A DNA stretch of 64,000 bases. Origin: Pontiella agarivorans. Lineage in GTDB: Bacteria; Verrucomicrobiota; Kiritimatiellia; Kiritimatiellales; Pontiellaceae. Where the stretch lies: contig NZ_JARVCO010000002.1 in the NCBI RefSeq assembly GCF_034531395.1, forward strand, positions 186,001-250,000, given 5' to 3'. This document shows, one piece after another, positions 1 to 8,276 of the stretch (the first letter of the stretch is position 1; the number at the start of each line of letters is the position of its first letter). A program made the translations under genes and the position numbers. Under the pieces are notes generated by a model. The model ran no database searches. It had not been told where the DNA came from and worked only from the letters and a program-made list of their open reading frames with translations.

Positions 1-668
1 TTTCCGCCGTCGTGTTCCCAGCCGGGGAGTTTGAGCTGGCGGCCGGTGGGGGCGCCGGTTCCCACAAAGACGGCGTCGTAGCCTTTGTCCGTGAGGGCCT
101 TCATGCTTTCAATGCGCGTATTAAAGTGGGCGTTTACGCCCATATCCAGAATATAGCCGGTCTCTTCGTCGATGACTTCTTCCGGAAGCCGGAAAGAGGG
201 GATCTGCTGACGCATAAAACCGCCGGCGCTGCCGGTGGCTTCGAAAAGATCAATTTCATAGCCGAGCGGCATAAGGTCGCGGCATACAGTTAAGGCGGAG
301 GGGCCGGCACCGATGACGGCCAGTTTAAAGCCGTTTTTTATTTTTGGAATTTTGGGTAGCCGGTCTCTGATGTCCTCCTTCATATCGGCGCAGACGCGCT
401 TCAGGCGGCAGATGGCCACCGGTTTTTCTTCAATGCGGCCCCGCCGGCAGGCCGGTTCGCAGGGGCGGTCGCAGGTTCGACCCAGAATTCCGGGGAAAAC
501 GTTCGATTCCCAATTGATCATATAGGCATCGGCATATCTGCCGGCTGCAATCAGTCGAATATACTCCGGAACGGGAGTGTGCGCAGGGCACGCGTGTTGA
601 CAGTCTACTACTTTGTGAAAGTACTCCGGGTGGCTCGTATCTGTGGGCTTCACTCTGTATTTCTCCAT
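1..668 (-). CDS. GltD-like FAD/NAD(P)H oxidoreductase, N-terminal part
   Basis: The gene runs off the left edge; about 222 N-terminal residues are visible from an ATG at 668. The first ~95 residues carry the cysteine pattern of the Fe-S domain found in glutamate synthase small subunits and dihydropyrimidine dehydrogenase (C23, C27, C66, C70, C74, C87). An FAD-binding Rossmann fingerprint follows at residues 118-126 (VIGAGPSAL). Members pass electrons from NAD(P)H through FAD and Fe-S centres to a partner subunit in the cytoplasm. The partner is not in the window, so glutamate synthase cannot be told from sulfide dehydrogenase-type or other electron-transfer subunits. It is divergent from the mraZ operon. 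Confidence 0.8.
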   Translation of the reverse strand, partial: MEKYRVKPTDTSHPEYFHKVVDCQHACPAHTPVPEYIRLIAAGRYADAYMINWESNVFPGILGRTCDRPCEPACRRGRIEEKPVAICRLKRVCADMKEDIRDRLPKIPKIKNGFKLAVIGAGPSALTVCRDLMPLGYEIDLFEATGSAGGFMRQQIPSFRLPEEVIDEETGYILDMGVNAHFNTRIESMKALTDKGYDAVFVGTGAPTGRQLKLPGWEHDGG

Positions 669-1040
669 GCTGCCTGAAAATATGGGGTATTACGCACCAG
701 CTTAACAGGCATTACCTTAGTTTAGGCAATATAAATCACAGAGTTATGAGCATTTCAGCATTAAAATACCTAAATCTGTAAAAAGTTATCACTTATGCCT
801 CAATGGGTATTTTTATATCGGTAAAAAATAGGTTTTTACTGGGAAATTTTAATATTTCTTCATCGAGGGGATTTTTCGGGAAATGGAGTGTCAGGATCGT
901 TAAATCAAGAAAAATACGGTTTGCGGGGCGCTCAGGGGGGAGATATTTCCGGGTGAATGGAATGGTTCTGCTGAAACAGGGGCTTAATCGATATTTTTAA
1001 ATCGAATAATGGAAGGAGAGTTCCGGGGAGGGTGTTTTTC

Positions 1041-1069
1041 GGGGAGCAAGGGGGTGTGGGGGAGAGGGG
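1041..1069 (+). other. G-tract array with G-quadruplex potential in the gap before mraZ
   Basis: Four runs of 4-5 G are separated by loops of 5, 3 and 3 bases (runs at 1041-1044, 1050-1054, 1058-1062, 1066-1069), which fits the usual quadruplex pattern. The N-GGGG unit recurs every 8 bp. The surrounding gap 669-1227 (about 560 bp) is otherwise A+T-rich and holds no convincing gene. It must contain the promoters for the divergent flavoprotein gene and the mraZ operon. Confidence 0.5.
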
Positions 1070-1163
1070 TGGAGTATGTGCCCATTTGTGTTATATTCAT
1101 TTTGAGGATTCGTGATTTTCCATCTGTAAGGCGAATTACCTTTGAAATAGTGGAATTAATCTT

Positions 1164-1193
1164 TTGACTGCGGCGGTCTTATGGTGGCATAAA
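1164..1193 (+). promoter_or_regulatory. Candidate sigma-70 promoter for the mraZ operon
   Basis: TTGACT at 1164-1169 and CATAAA at 1188-1193 are separated by 18 bp and lie 35 bp upstream of the mraZ start codon. The -35 matches 5 of 6 and the -10 matches 4 of 6. No clear set of spaced TGGG repeats, the MraZ box known from E. coli, was found. Confidence 0.35.
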
Positions 1194-1227
1194 ATCCCAT
1201 GAAAGGGAGCAAGGTGGAGTAAGGATC

Positions 1228-1683
1228 ATGGAAGCACAACAGAATATAGCGTCACTGTTCGTGGGATCGTTTACGCATTCCCTTGATGCCAAGAGGCGTA
1301 TGATCTTTCCGTCGGCCTGGCGGAATTTGGCGGGGGGATCGAATCAGCTGTTTGCTTTTCCGCATCCGGAGGAGAAGTGCCTCTATTTATATACTGCAGC
1401 GGAAATGATGCGGCGTATTGATGAGTTGCGGAACAGTGGATCCATCGATGCGGGCGATCAGCAGGCCATCCGGTCGATTACGGCCGGTGCGGAGTTGCTG
1501 ACGTGGGATGCGCAGGGGCGTATTCGGATCGGCGAAAATCTGCTGGCCCATATAGAGGTTAAGGAGCAGCTGGTGCTGGTGGGTGCGCTGACGCGCATCG
1601 AGCTTTGGAGCGCGGAGAATTTTGATTTAGCGCTGCCGCAGGAATCATCTGCGGCAGAGAATGTGTTTTTTGGTGGATATTAA
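1228..1683 (+). CDS. mraZ: MraZ transcriptional regulator
   Basis: At 151 aa this is normal MraZ length. Two SpoVT/AbrB-like halves are visible: one around residues 15-60 with the D-x-x-x-R signature (D20 to R24), and one around residues 90-135 with the matching D94/R98. MraZ forms ring-shaped oligomers that bind repeated sites upstream of its own gene and regulates the division and cell-wall cluster. Its place as first gene directly before rsmH is the classical one. A GGAG sequence lies about 10 bp before the ATG. Confidence 0.93.
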   Translation: MEAQQNIASLFVGSFTHSLDAKRRMIFPSAWRNLAGGSNQLFAFPHPEEKCLYLYTAAEMMRRIDELRNSGSIDAGDQQAIRSITAGAELLTWDAQGRIRIGENLLAHIEVKEQLVLVGALTRIELWSAENFDLALPQESSAAENVFFGGY

Positions 1684-1718
1684 AAATTAGGAAGGAATGG
1701 ATTGCCGGCGGTAAACGG

Positions 1719-1952
1719 ATGAGTGGAACCGGCAGTTTTTGGGGAAACGGGATGAGTATGTTGGATGTGGCAAAGTATCTGAGTTATTCGCGTTCGATTG
1801 ATAATTCAAAAGATCGTGAGCGGGTTTTCAGCCTTAAACAGGTGAATTCCGGCCATCTTTTCTCCTGTCTTTACAGCACGGGACGTCATTGGTGTTTTGG
1901 GCGAGAACAAGCTGAAAGCGAACAGTTTCCAACGTTTGGAAAAGGGGCTTAA
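1719..1952 (+). CDS. Possible 77-aa protein of unknown function
   Basis: This open frame fills the mraZ-rsmH gap, and its TAA overlaps the rsmH ATG by one base, which would suit translational coupling. The product resembles nothing I recognise, has no membrane segment, and ends in the frame that crosses the palindrome at 1927-1941. No strong ribosome-binding site precedes it. An untranslated spacer is about as likely. Confidence 0.25.
   Translation: MSGTGSFWGNGMSMLDVAKYLSYSRSIDNSKDRERVFSLKQVNSGHLFSCLYSTGRHWCFGREQAESEQFPTFGKGA
1927..1941. repeat. Dispersed palindrome copy 1 (TTCCAACGTTTGGAA)
   Basis: The arms are exact. This copy ends 10 bp before the rsmH start codon, overlapping the place where its ribosome-binding site should be. 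Confidence 0.8.
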
Positions 1953-2881
1953 TGCATATTCCTGTCATGCTCAACGAGTGCCTTGAAGCGCTTATTACAG
2001 ATCCGGCAGGGGTCTATGTGGATGGCACGCTGGGCAACGGCGGGCATTCGGCCGAAATTTTGAAGCGATTGAGTGATGGTGGAACGTTGATTGGGTTTGA
2101 TCGGGATATTGAGGCCATTGAGCGGGTGCAGAAAAAGCTGTTTAGCGGCGAGGGTAAGCGAGTGGAGCTGGTCCACGATAACTATGCGAACATGGCGCTG
2201 CAGCTGGACCGTCTCGGGGTGGAAAAGGTGGACGGGCTGCTGCTGGATCTCGGGGTCAGTTCGTTCCAATTGGATGTGGCCGGTCGCGGATTCAGCTTTC
2301 AGCAGGATGCTCCGATTGATATGCGGATGGATCAGACGCAGGGCCGGACGGCGGGTGAGCTGGTGAACCATGCCCCGGAAGCTGAGCTGGCGGATATCAT
2401 TTACCGGTACGGTGAGGAAAAGGCATCGCGCCGGATTGCCCGAGCCATTGCCGAGGCACGTGTGAAGAAGGAAATTGAAACGACGCTGGAACTGGCCGCG
2501 ATTGTCGAGCGGGCCAAAGGTGGACGAAAAGGAAAGAAAACGCATCCGGCCACGAAGACCTTTCAGGCGTTGCGTATGGCGGTGAATGATGAGCTGGCGG
2601 GCATTGAACAGGTGCTCGAAACGATGATTGAAAATGTTGTGGAAGGCGGGCGCATTGTGGTGCTCACGTTCCACAGTCTGGAAGACCGGATGGTGAAACG
2701 TTTTTTTGCGCGGCATGTTCCGCGGGAGGAATCGCTTCAGCAGGGCGGAGTGAAGCGGATCTATGATGAACCGCCTGTGAAATGGATTTGGAAAAAACCG
2801 TTGACCGCAACGGAAGAGGAGCAAGCCGTTAATCCGCGGTCGCGTTCAGCTAAGCTGCGCGCTGTGGAGGTGGGAGTATAA
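1952..2881 (+). CDS. rsmH: 16S rRNA m4C1402 methyltransferase RsmH
   Basis: RsmH (MraW) N4-methylates C1402 of 16S rRNA using S-adenosylmethionine. The 309-aa length is typical. The SAM-binding loop is at residues 22-33 (YVDGTLGNGGHS), and the family motif LTFHSLEDR lies in the C-terminal third. It is the second gene of the dcw cluster and is followed after one base by the ftsL-like gene. A strong antisense frame inside it is a codon-bias shadow. Confidence 0.96.
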   Translation: MHIPVMLNECLEALITDPAGVYVDGTLGNGGHSAEILKRLSDGGTLIGFDRDIEAIERVQKKLFSGEGKRVELVHDNYANMALQLDRLGVEKVDGLLLDLGVSSFQLDVAGRGFSFQQDAPIDMRMDQTQGRTAGELVNHAPEAELADIIYRYGEEKASRRIARAIAEARVKKEIETTLELAAIVERAKGGRKGKKTHPATKTFQALRMAVNDELAGIEQVLETMIENVVEGGRIVVLTFHSLEDRMVKRFFARHVPREESLQQGGVKRIYDEPPVKWIWKKPLTATEEEQAVNPRSRSAKLRAVEVGV

Positions 2882-2882
2882 A

Positions 2883-3263
2883 ATGGCCGCAAAAAAACGA
2901 AAGACCACAAAACGAAAAATGAAGCAGAACCAGGTACAGGTGCCGTTTCCGGTGCTGCTTGCCAATGTTCTTGTGCTGGTGGCGGTCATGGGACTGAGCT
3001 ACATGTGGCTCTGCTCGCGTTGCGATGCGCTCGGCAGGGACATTAAAGCCAAAGAGGCTGAGCTGGCGCAGGCGCAGAAGCGCCTGGTGAATGAGCAGGA
3101 CCGCTGGTCTACCATCACATCGCCGGCTAATCTGGAGCGCGCCATTAAGCGGCATCGGCTTAAAATGTCGATGCCGGAGCTCAACCGTGTGGTCGAAGTG
3201 GGACACTGGGATGTGACTGCACGCACAGCCATGAATGGCGGAAGCCGCCGCAGCGTACAGTGA
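2883..3263 (+). CDS. ftsL: FtsL-like division protein
   Basis: This is a 126-aa single-pass membrane protein. It has a very basic cytoplasmic head (residues 1-20), one membrane segment (about 21-43) and a helical, coiled-coil-like stretch (about 45-80) with a short tail. Sequence similarity to FtsL is always weak. The call rests on size, topology and position between rsmH and the penicillin-binding protein. FtsL recruits and activates the FtsW-FtsI septal synthase through its periplasmic coiled coil. The start is one base after the rsmH stop. Confidence 0.6.
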   Translation: MAAKKRKTTKRKMKQNQVQVPFPVLLANVLVLVAVMGLSYMWLCSRCDALGRDIKAKEAELAQAQKRLVNEQDRWSTITSPANLERAIKRHRLKMSMPELNRVVEVGHWDVTARTAMNGGSRRSVQ

Positions 3264-3306
3264 GTTCCGGACGCGATAAATTTTAACAAAGAAAGGAAAC
3301 AGGTAA

Positions 3307-3444
3307 ATGGAAACTGAAAAAGTAAACGTGCTGTATGATAAAAATGGCCAGGCGGTTCGGGTTCAGTTGGACTTCGACCTGTACCAGTGGCTGATCAATC
3401 AGGTTGCAGAGCCGGAGCAGTCTTTTGTTGCTGCTGCGCGTTAA
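3307..3444 (+). CDS. 45-aa conserved-looking small protein in the dcw cluster
   Basis: A short gene starts at ATG 3307 behind a good ribosome-binding site (AAAGGAAA, 7-15 bases upstream). It encodes an acidic soluble peptide with no signal or membrane segment. Residues include METEKVNVLYDKNG near the start and a central aromatic stretch, FDLYQWL. Function is unknown. Its place between the ftsL-like gene and ftsI, its own ribosome-binding site and a hairpin just after its stop support a real gene. Confidence 0.55.
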   Translation: METEKVNVLYDKNGQAVRVQLDFDLYQWLINQVAEPEQSFVAAAR

Positions 3445-3464
3445 GCATCGCCACAGAAAAGAAG

Positions 3465-3485
3465 GCCTGCATGGGGTATGCAGGC
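3465..3485 (+). terminator. Hairpin after the 45-codon gene, possible weak terminator
   Basis: GCCTGCAT at 3465-3472 pairs perfectly with ATGCAGGC at 3478-3485 around a 5-base loop. A run of six T follows only 13 bases later, so it may pause or partly terminate transcription between the small gene and ftsI, or protect the upstream mRNA end. Confidence 0.35.
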
Positions 3486-3574
3486 TGATTAGCGGATTTT
3501 TTGATTCATTCATTTCCCGTGGTGCGCAGGAGCGCATTGCGGGTTTTTCAGCTTAGAGGGAGCAGGTTTTACGG

Positions 3575-5395
3575 ATGGCAGAGGTGCGGTTCAAGGGCAG
3601 GGTTGCCGTCTTGGTGAGCGTGGTGGCGCTGGTTTTTGTCGGTATTGCAAGCCGATTGGCCTTGCTGCATCTGCGCCCTGCGGAATGGGTGCTTGAACCT
3701 ATTGAAGAGGGGCGCATGTATGAAACAAAGCCCATGGGCAGCCGGGGGCGTATTGTTGACCGCAATGGTGAAATTCTGGCGATGGATCTTGCGGCGTATC
3801 ATGTTTATGTCGACCCGAAATACATTGCCGAGCATGGGGATCCGGACACCGTCTGCCGCTATCTTTCGCAGGAATTCCGGATTCCTGAATCTGAAATTCG
3901 GGAAAAACTGAACCGGACCAATCGGCAGTACGAGCGCATAAAAAAATTTGTTCCCGGGCATCAGTTGAAGCGGTTTACGCGTAAAAACCTGGGGTTGCTG
4001 TATACGGTCGCAGATGACCGTGGAAGTGAAACGAACATTTATTTACGTGGTGTCGGTTTGGAGGAGGCTCCGATTCGAAATTATCCGAAAGGGCCGCTGA
4101 TGGCGCATGTGGTCGGATTTTCGAATCAGGAAGGCGTGGGCTCTGCCGGAATCGAGCAGCGGATGGATGCTTATCTGCGCGGAAAAGAGGGATTGCGAAT
4201 CAGTAAAAAAGACGGGCGCCGCCGTGAAATCTACAGCGCACGAACGGTGGATATTAAGCCCGAGGATGGGGCGACGGTTACTCTCACGCTGGATCAGCAG
4301 TTGCAGTATGTAGTGGAAAAAACGGTGGAAAAAACATGTCGCGAATTCAATGCAAAAGCCGCATGGGCCATTGTGCAGCATGTGCGGACCGGTGAAATTC
4401 TGGCCATGGCCTCCTTTCCGACGTATGACCTGAACCGCTATGCCAAGGCTCCGGCGGAGTGGCGGCGCAATCGGGCCATTAGTTTTAACTATGAACCCGG
4501 TTCCACAATGAAGGCCGCAGTGATTGCCGCTGCACTGGATAACAACATCGTGAGTGAGGACGATGTTTTCGATTGCGAAAACGGCTATTGGGTCTATGGT
4601 GGGAAATCATTGCGCGACAGTCACGGTGAAGGCGAAATCAGCGTTGCGGAAATCATCAAAGTTTCGAGTAATATCGGTACGGCCAAAATTGCGCTTCAGA
4701 TGGGAAATCAGCTGGTATATGACAGCCTGAAAAAATTTCATTTCGGGGAGCGGTTCAATGTCGGCATACCGGGAGAAGAGGGCGGAATTTTCTATTCGCC
4801 GAAACACTGGTCGAAAATTTCGGTTACCCGTATCGGTATGGGTCATGAGATTGGCGTGACGGCGCTGCAGATTGTTTCGATGATGAGTGCCATTGCTTAT
4901 AACGGGGTTCAGATGCAGCCGTATGTGGTAAAGAAAGTAGTTGCCCCCGACGGTGCCGTTCTTGAAGAGAACAAGCCGAAAGTGCTGGGGCGGCCGATCA
5001 CACCGGGAGTTGCGCGGCGTATGCAGAACCTGTTGGCCAGTGTGGTGATGGATGAAGGGGGAACCGGCAGCAAGGCCCGGGTGGCGGGGTATACCGTGGG
5101 GGGAAAAACCGGAACGGCTCAGAAGATTCGGCCGCGGGAAGAGGGCGGCGGATACTATGCTAAAAATTTCACCTCTTCGTTTGTCGGATTTCTTCCGGTT
5201 GAAGCACCGGAGCTTTGTATTGTGGTTGTGGCGGATGATCCGGGAACGTATACGGATACGGGACGCAAAACCGGTTATTACGGGGGCACGGTCTGCGGCC
5301 CTGCGTTTAAAGAGATTGCCGAGTTTGCAGTGCGTTATCTTCGGATTGCACCTGATGGAAACCGAATTTATGTGGCGGGGCCGGACGACGAATGA
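3575..5395 (+). CDS. ftsI: Penicillin-binding protein 3 / FtsI septal transpeptidase
   Basis: This class B PBP cross-links septal peptidoglycan. It has 606 aa: a cytoplasmic head, one membrane anchor (about 9-29), a dimerisation domain, then the transpeptidase domain. All three active-site motifs are present: S310-x-x-K313, S364-S365-N366 and K511-T512-G513. There is no C-terminal PASTA domain. The position before murE, with a 4-bp ATGA overlap, is the classical ftsI place. FtsW, its glycosyltransferase partner, is encoded later in the same cluster. Confidence 0.93.
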   Translation: MAEVRFKGRVAVLVSVVALVFVGIASRLALLHLRPAEWVLEPIEEGRMYETKPMGSRGRIVDRNGEILAMDLAAYHVYVDPKYIAEHGDPDTVCRYLSQEFRIPESEIREKLNRTNRQYERIKKFVPGHQLKRFTRKNLGLLYTVADDRGSETNIYLRGVGLEEAPIRNYPKGPLMAHVVGFSNQEGVGSAGIEQRMDAYLRGKEGLRISKKDGRRREIYSARTVDIKPEDGATVTLTLDQQLQYVVEKTVEKTCREFNAKAAWAIVQHVRTGEILAMASFPTYDLNRYAKAPAEWRRNRAISFNYEPGSTMKAAVIAAALDNNIVSEDDVFDCENGYWVYGGKSLRDSHGEGEISVAEIIKVSSNIGTAKIALQMGNQLVYDSLKKFHFGERFNVGIPGEEGGIFYSPKHWSKISVTRIGMGHEIGVTALQIVSMMSAIAYNGVQMQPYVVKKVVAPDGAVLEENKPKVLGRPITPGVARRMQNLLASVVMDEGGTGSKARVAGYTVGGKTGTAQKIRPREEGGGYYAKNFTSSFVGFLPVEAPELCIVVVADDPGTYTDTGRKTGYYGGTVCGPAFKEIAEFAVRYLRIAPDGNRIYVAGPDDE

Positions 5396-6849
5396 AATTG
5401 AAAGAACTGTTGGATAAAATTGAGGCCGTCGGTTTTTCCGGCGGCATGAAGGTCGAGTTCGGGGGAGTGACTTATGATTCGCGCAAGGTAAAGCCCGGGG
5501 ATCTTTTTGTTGCTGTTTCGGGGTATCAGCTGGATGGCTCGGAGTTCATCACGCAGGCCGTTTCCGGAGGGGCCACGGTTGTCGTGTCTGAGAATCGTCT
5601 TGATTTGGGGTCCGGAGTGGCGCATGTGCAGGTTTCCGATTCGCGAAAAGCGCTGGCGGAAATTTCGGCGGTTTTTTACGGGGAGCTTTCTAAAAAAATG
5701 AAAGTGATCGGTGTGACGGGGACCAACGGAAAGACGACAACGACTTATATGATCCGCGATATTCTCCGGCATGCCGGTTATAAGACTGGCCTGCTGGGTA
5801 CCGTGGCTTACGAAATCGGAGGGCGGTCTATTCCTGCTTCGCGTACAACACCGGAGGCTCCGGACATTCATTCCATGTTTGCTCAGATGGACGAGGCGGG
5901 GTGCGAGTATGTGGTAATGGAGGTGTCTTCGCATGCTCTCGCGCTGAAACGGGTTCATGGTATTGAATTCAGCATTTCTGTGTTCACCAATCTTACACAG
6001 GATCATCTGGACTATCATCACGACATGGAGACCTATTTTGACGTGAAGGCGGAGCTTTTCCGGACGATGGAAAAGAAACAGGGGGGCTCGGCGGTGATCA
6101 ATATCGACGATTCCTGGGGGCGGAGGCTGATCGGCGAAAAACAGGTTGAGGCGGATATTGTTTCCTATGGTTTTCATGAAAAGGCCACCGCCTTTGTTAC
6201 GGATGCAACCGTGAGTGCTGATGGGACGCGTTTTAATGTTTCCACCCCGTGGGGAGATACGAATATTCACTTGCAGCTGCTGGGGCGTTTTAATATCCAC
6301 AATGCGCTCGCGGCGTTGTGTGTCGGCGGGCTGTGCGGGGTTGATTTGAAGACCGTTGTTCAGGCTTTGGAAAATATGGCAGCCGTTCCCGGCCGGCTGG
6401 AGGCCGTTCCGAATCGTAAAAATCGAAGTATTTTTGTGGATTATGCGCATACGGATGATGCGCTCAATAATGTGCTCACCACGCTGCGCGAAATCTGCAG
6501 AGGAAAGCTGGTGGTGGTCTTCGGCTGCGGAGGCAACCGCGATCAGGGCAAGCGGGAAAAGATGGGGCGTGTGGCGGCCGCGCTGGCGGATTGGAGTATT
6601 GTGACGTCCGATAATCCGCGCGATGAAGAACCTGAAGCGATTGCAATGGATATTTTGAAGGGGTTTGCGTTATGTCAGCAGGTTGAAGTTGTGCTGGATC
6701 GCCGCGAAGCGATTGCAAAGGGGATTGCTATGCTGGATCGTAAAGATGTGCTGGTGGTGGCGGGTAAAGGACACGAAACCTATCAGGAAATAAAAGGTGC
6801 GGTTATTCCCTTTGATGATCGGGATACCGTTAAGGAGTTGATTCGATAA
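5392..6849 (+). CDS. murE: UDP-MurNAc-tripeptide synthetase MurE (mDAP-adding)
   Basis: MurE adds the third residue to the peptidoglycan precursor in the cytoplasm. The 485-aa protein shows the ATP loop GTNGKTTTT (K114) and the D407-N-P-R410 motif that marks enzymes adding meso-diaminopimelate rather than lysine. A dapF gene for mDAP synthesis lies at 47734-48528 and agrees with this. It overlaps ftsI by 4 bp, and its stop shares a base with the murF start. Confidence 0.95.
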   Translation: MKLKELLDKIEAVGFSGGMKVEFGGVTYDSRKVKPGDLFVAVSGYQLDGSEFITQAVSGGATVVVSENRLDLGSGVAHVQVSDSRKALAEISAVFYGELSKKMKVIGVTGTNGKTTTTYMIRDILRHAGYKTGLLGTVAYEIGGRSIPASRTTPEAPDIHSMFAQMDEAGCEYVVMEVSSHALALKRVHGIEFSISVFTNLTQDHLDYHHDMETYFDVKAELFRTMEKKQGGSAVINIDDSWGRRLIGEKQVEADIVSYGFHEKATAFVTDATVSADGTRFNVSTPWGDTNIHLQLLGRFNIHNALAALCVGGLCGVDLKTVVQALENMAAVPGRLEAVPNRKNRSIFVDYAHTDDALNNVLTTLREICRGKLVVVFGCGGNRDQGKREKMGRVAAALADWSIVTSDNPRDEEPEAIAMDILKGFALCQQVEVVLDRREAIAKGIAMLDRKDVLVVAGKGHETYQEIKGAVIPFDDRDTVKELIR

Positions 6850-8195
6850 TGCGCAGCTTCCGGCCAGGAGAATTATCGCAGTGGGTTTCCAGACTCTGGA
6901 AAAACGGTATGCCGTCGCAAAGCATTACGGGAATTAGCCACGACACCCGTAAGATTCAATCCGGGGAGCTTTATGTGGCGATCCGGGGGGCGCATTTCGA
7001 CGGGCATGAATTTGTGCAGACCGCTCTTGATAAAGGTGCGGTTGGTGCGTTGGTGGATGATCGTTTTCAGGGATTGGAAAACTGTCCGTTGCTTCAGGTT
7101 TCCGACACAATCAAGGGCTTGCAGGATATGGCGGCCGGTTATCGGAAAGAATGGATTTCGTCCACCGTTGGAATCACCGGGAGTGTTGGGAAAACCACCG
7201 TGAAAGAAATGTGTGCTGATGTGTTGTCGATGGACGGGCTGACGCACCGGACCGAAGGGAATTTCAACAACCATATCGGGCTGCCGCTCACGATGCTCAA
7301 TATGCCGCAGCGCGCACGGTACGGCGTTTTTGAAATTGGAATGAATCAGCCCGGCGAGATCGGGCCGCTCACTGGCCTGCTGCGACCGAAATACGGTATT
7401 ATTACCACCATTGGAAATGCACATCGGGAGGCATTTCAGTCGCTGGAGGATATTGCTCATGAGAAAATGAGGCTGGCGGAGCGGATTCCCGATTCGGGGC
7501 TTGTTTTTCTCGACCGTGATAGCCGATGGTTTTCGATGATTCGTCAGCACACGCCGGCGGAGGTTGTGACGGTTTCATTTGAAGGCGAGGCGGATTACAC
7601 GGGCCGGCGAAGCGGGGAACGCATTATGACGGTGGAGGGGTTTGCTTATACGATCCCGAAACCCGGCGAGTATATGATGCGAAATGCACTCTTTGCTATT
7701 GCGCTGGGTCTTCAGCTGAAGCTCTCTCCGGAGGAAATCAATGAAGGGCTTTCCCGGTTCAAGGCTCCGCCGATGCGCTGGGAGAAAACGATCGTGCACG
7801 GCATTCATTTTATTAACGATGCCTACAATGCGAATCCCCTTTCAATGCGGGCCAGTCTGAAAACCTTTGCTCAACTTCCGGGGGTCGGGCGGCGCTGGGC
7901 GGTGATCGGCGGAATGCGTGAGCTGGGCGCGGTGTCCGGCGATGAGCATGCCGAGCTGGGTCGGTTTGTTGACGGGCTGGGACTTGACGGTGTGATTACG
8001 GTGGGCGAGCTTGGGGCGCAGATTCTATGCGACCGGGTGCCGGGATTTTTCCAGACCTTGGAAAAAGCCGAAGCGGCCGCGATATTAAAAGAACAGCTCT
8101 CTGCAGGAGCCCATGTGCTGCTGAAGGCATCGCGCGGCGAGGAGCTTGAAAAAGTGATTGGATATTTTGCTGAAATGTCCGGTCCGGAAGGCTAG
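6849..8195 (+). CDS. murF: UDP-MurNAc-tripeptide D-Ala-D-Ala ligase MurF
   Basis: MurF attaches D-alanyl-D-alanine to the tripeptide, completing the cytoplasmic stem peptide. The 448-aa length and three-domain Mur ligase layout are normal; the ATP loop is GSVGKTT with K115. It follows murE with TAATG coupling. Two copies of the dispersed palindrome are read through the gene, at 6887 and 8049, encoding S-R-L-W-K and F-Q-T-L-E respectively. Confidence 0.95.
   Translation: MRSFRPGELSQWVSRLWKNGMPSQSITGISHDTRKIQSGELYVAIRGAHFDGHEFVQTALDKGAVGALVDDRFQGLENCPLLQVSDTIKGLQDMAAGYRKEWISSTVGITGSVGKTTVKEMCADVLSMDGLTHRTEGNFNNHIGLPLTMLNMPQRARYGVFEIGMNQPGEIGPLTGLLRPKYGIITTIGNAHREAFQSLEDIAHEKMRLAERIPDSGLVFLDRDSRWFSMIRQHTPAEVVTVSFEGEADYTGRRSGERIMTVEGFAYTIPKPGEYMMRNALFAIALGLQLKLSPEEINEGLSRFKAPPMRWEKTIVHGIHFINDAYNANPLSMRASLKTFAQLPGVGRRWAVIGGMRELGAVSGDEHAELGRFVDGLGLDGVITVGELGAQILCDRVPGFFQTLEKAEAAAILKEQLSAGAHVLLKASRGEELEKVIGYFAEMSGPEG
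6887..6901. repeat. Dispersed palindrome copy 2 (TTCCAGACTCTGGAA)
   Basis: The arms are exact. It lies near the 5' end of murF and is read as V-S-R-L-W-K. Confidence 0.75.
8049..8063. repeat. Dispersed palindrome copy 3 (TTCCAGACCTTGGAA)
   Basis: The arms are exact. It lies near the 3' end of murF and is read in frame as F-Q-T-L-E. Confidence 0.75.
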
Positions 8196-8276
8196 ACGGA
8201 ACGCGGGCGGCCCGAAGAGGGCTGTTTTTCCGTCTTTTAATCTGAATGGAAATTTTTGAACTGAAGGAACATTGTA

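Noticed and set aside
803-1000. 65-codon frame in the gap before mraZ
   Set aside because: No ribosome-binding site, odd composition and A+T-rich context; more likely regulatory DNA.
1949-2824. 291-codon frame antisense to rsmH
   Set aside because: Complement of a well-identified gene; the product is rich in His and Arg without domains, as such shadows are.
5368-6450. 360-codon frame antisense to murE
   Set aside because: Lies wholly inside murE, whose motifs are intact; no independent evidence.
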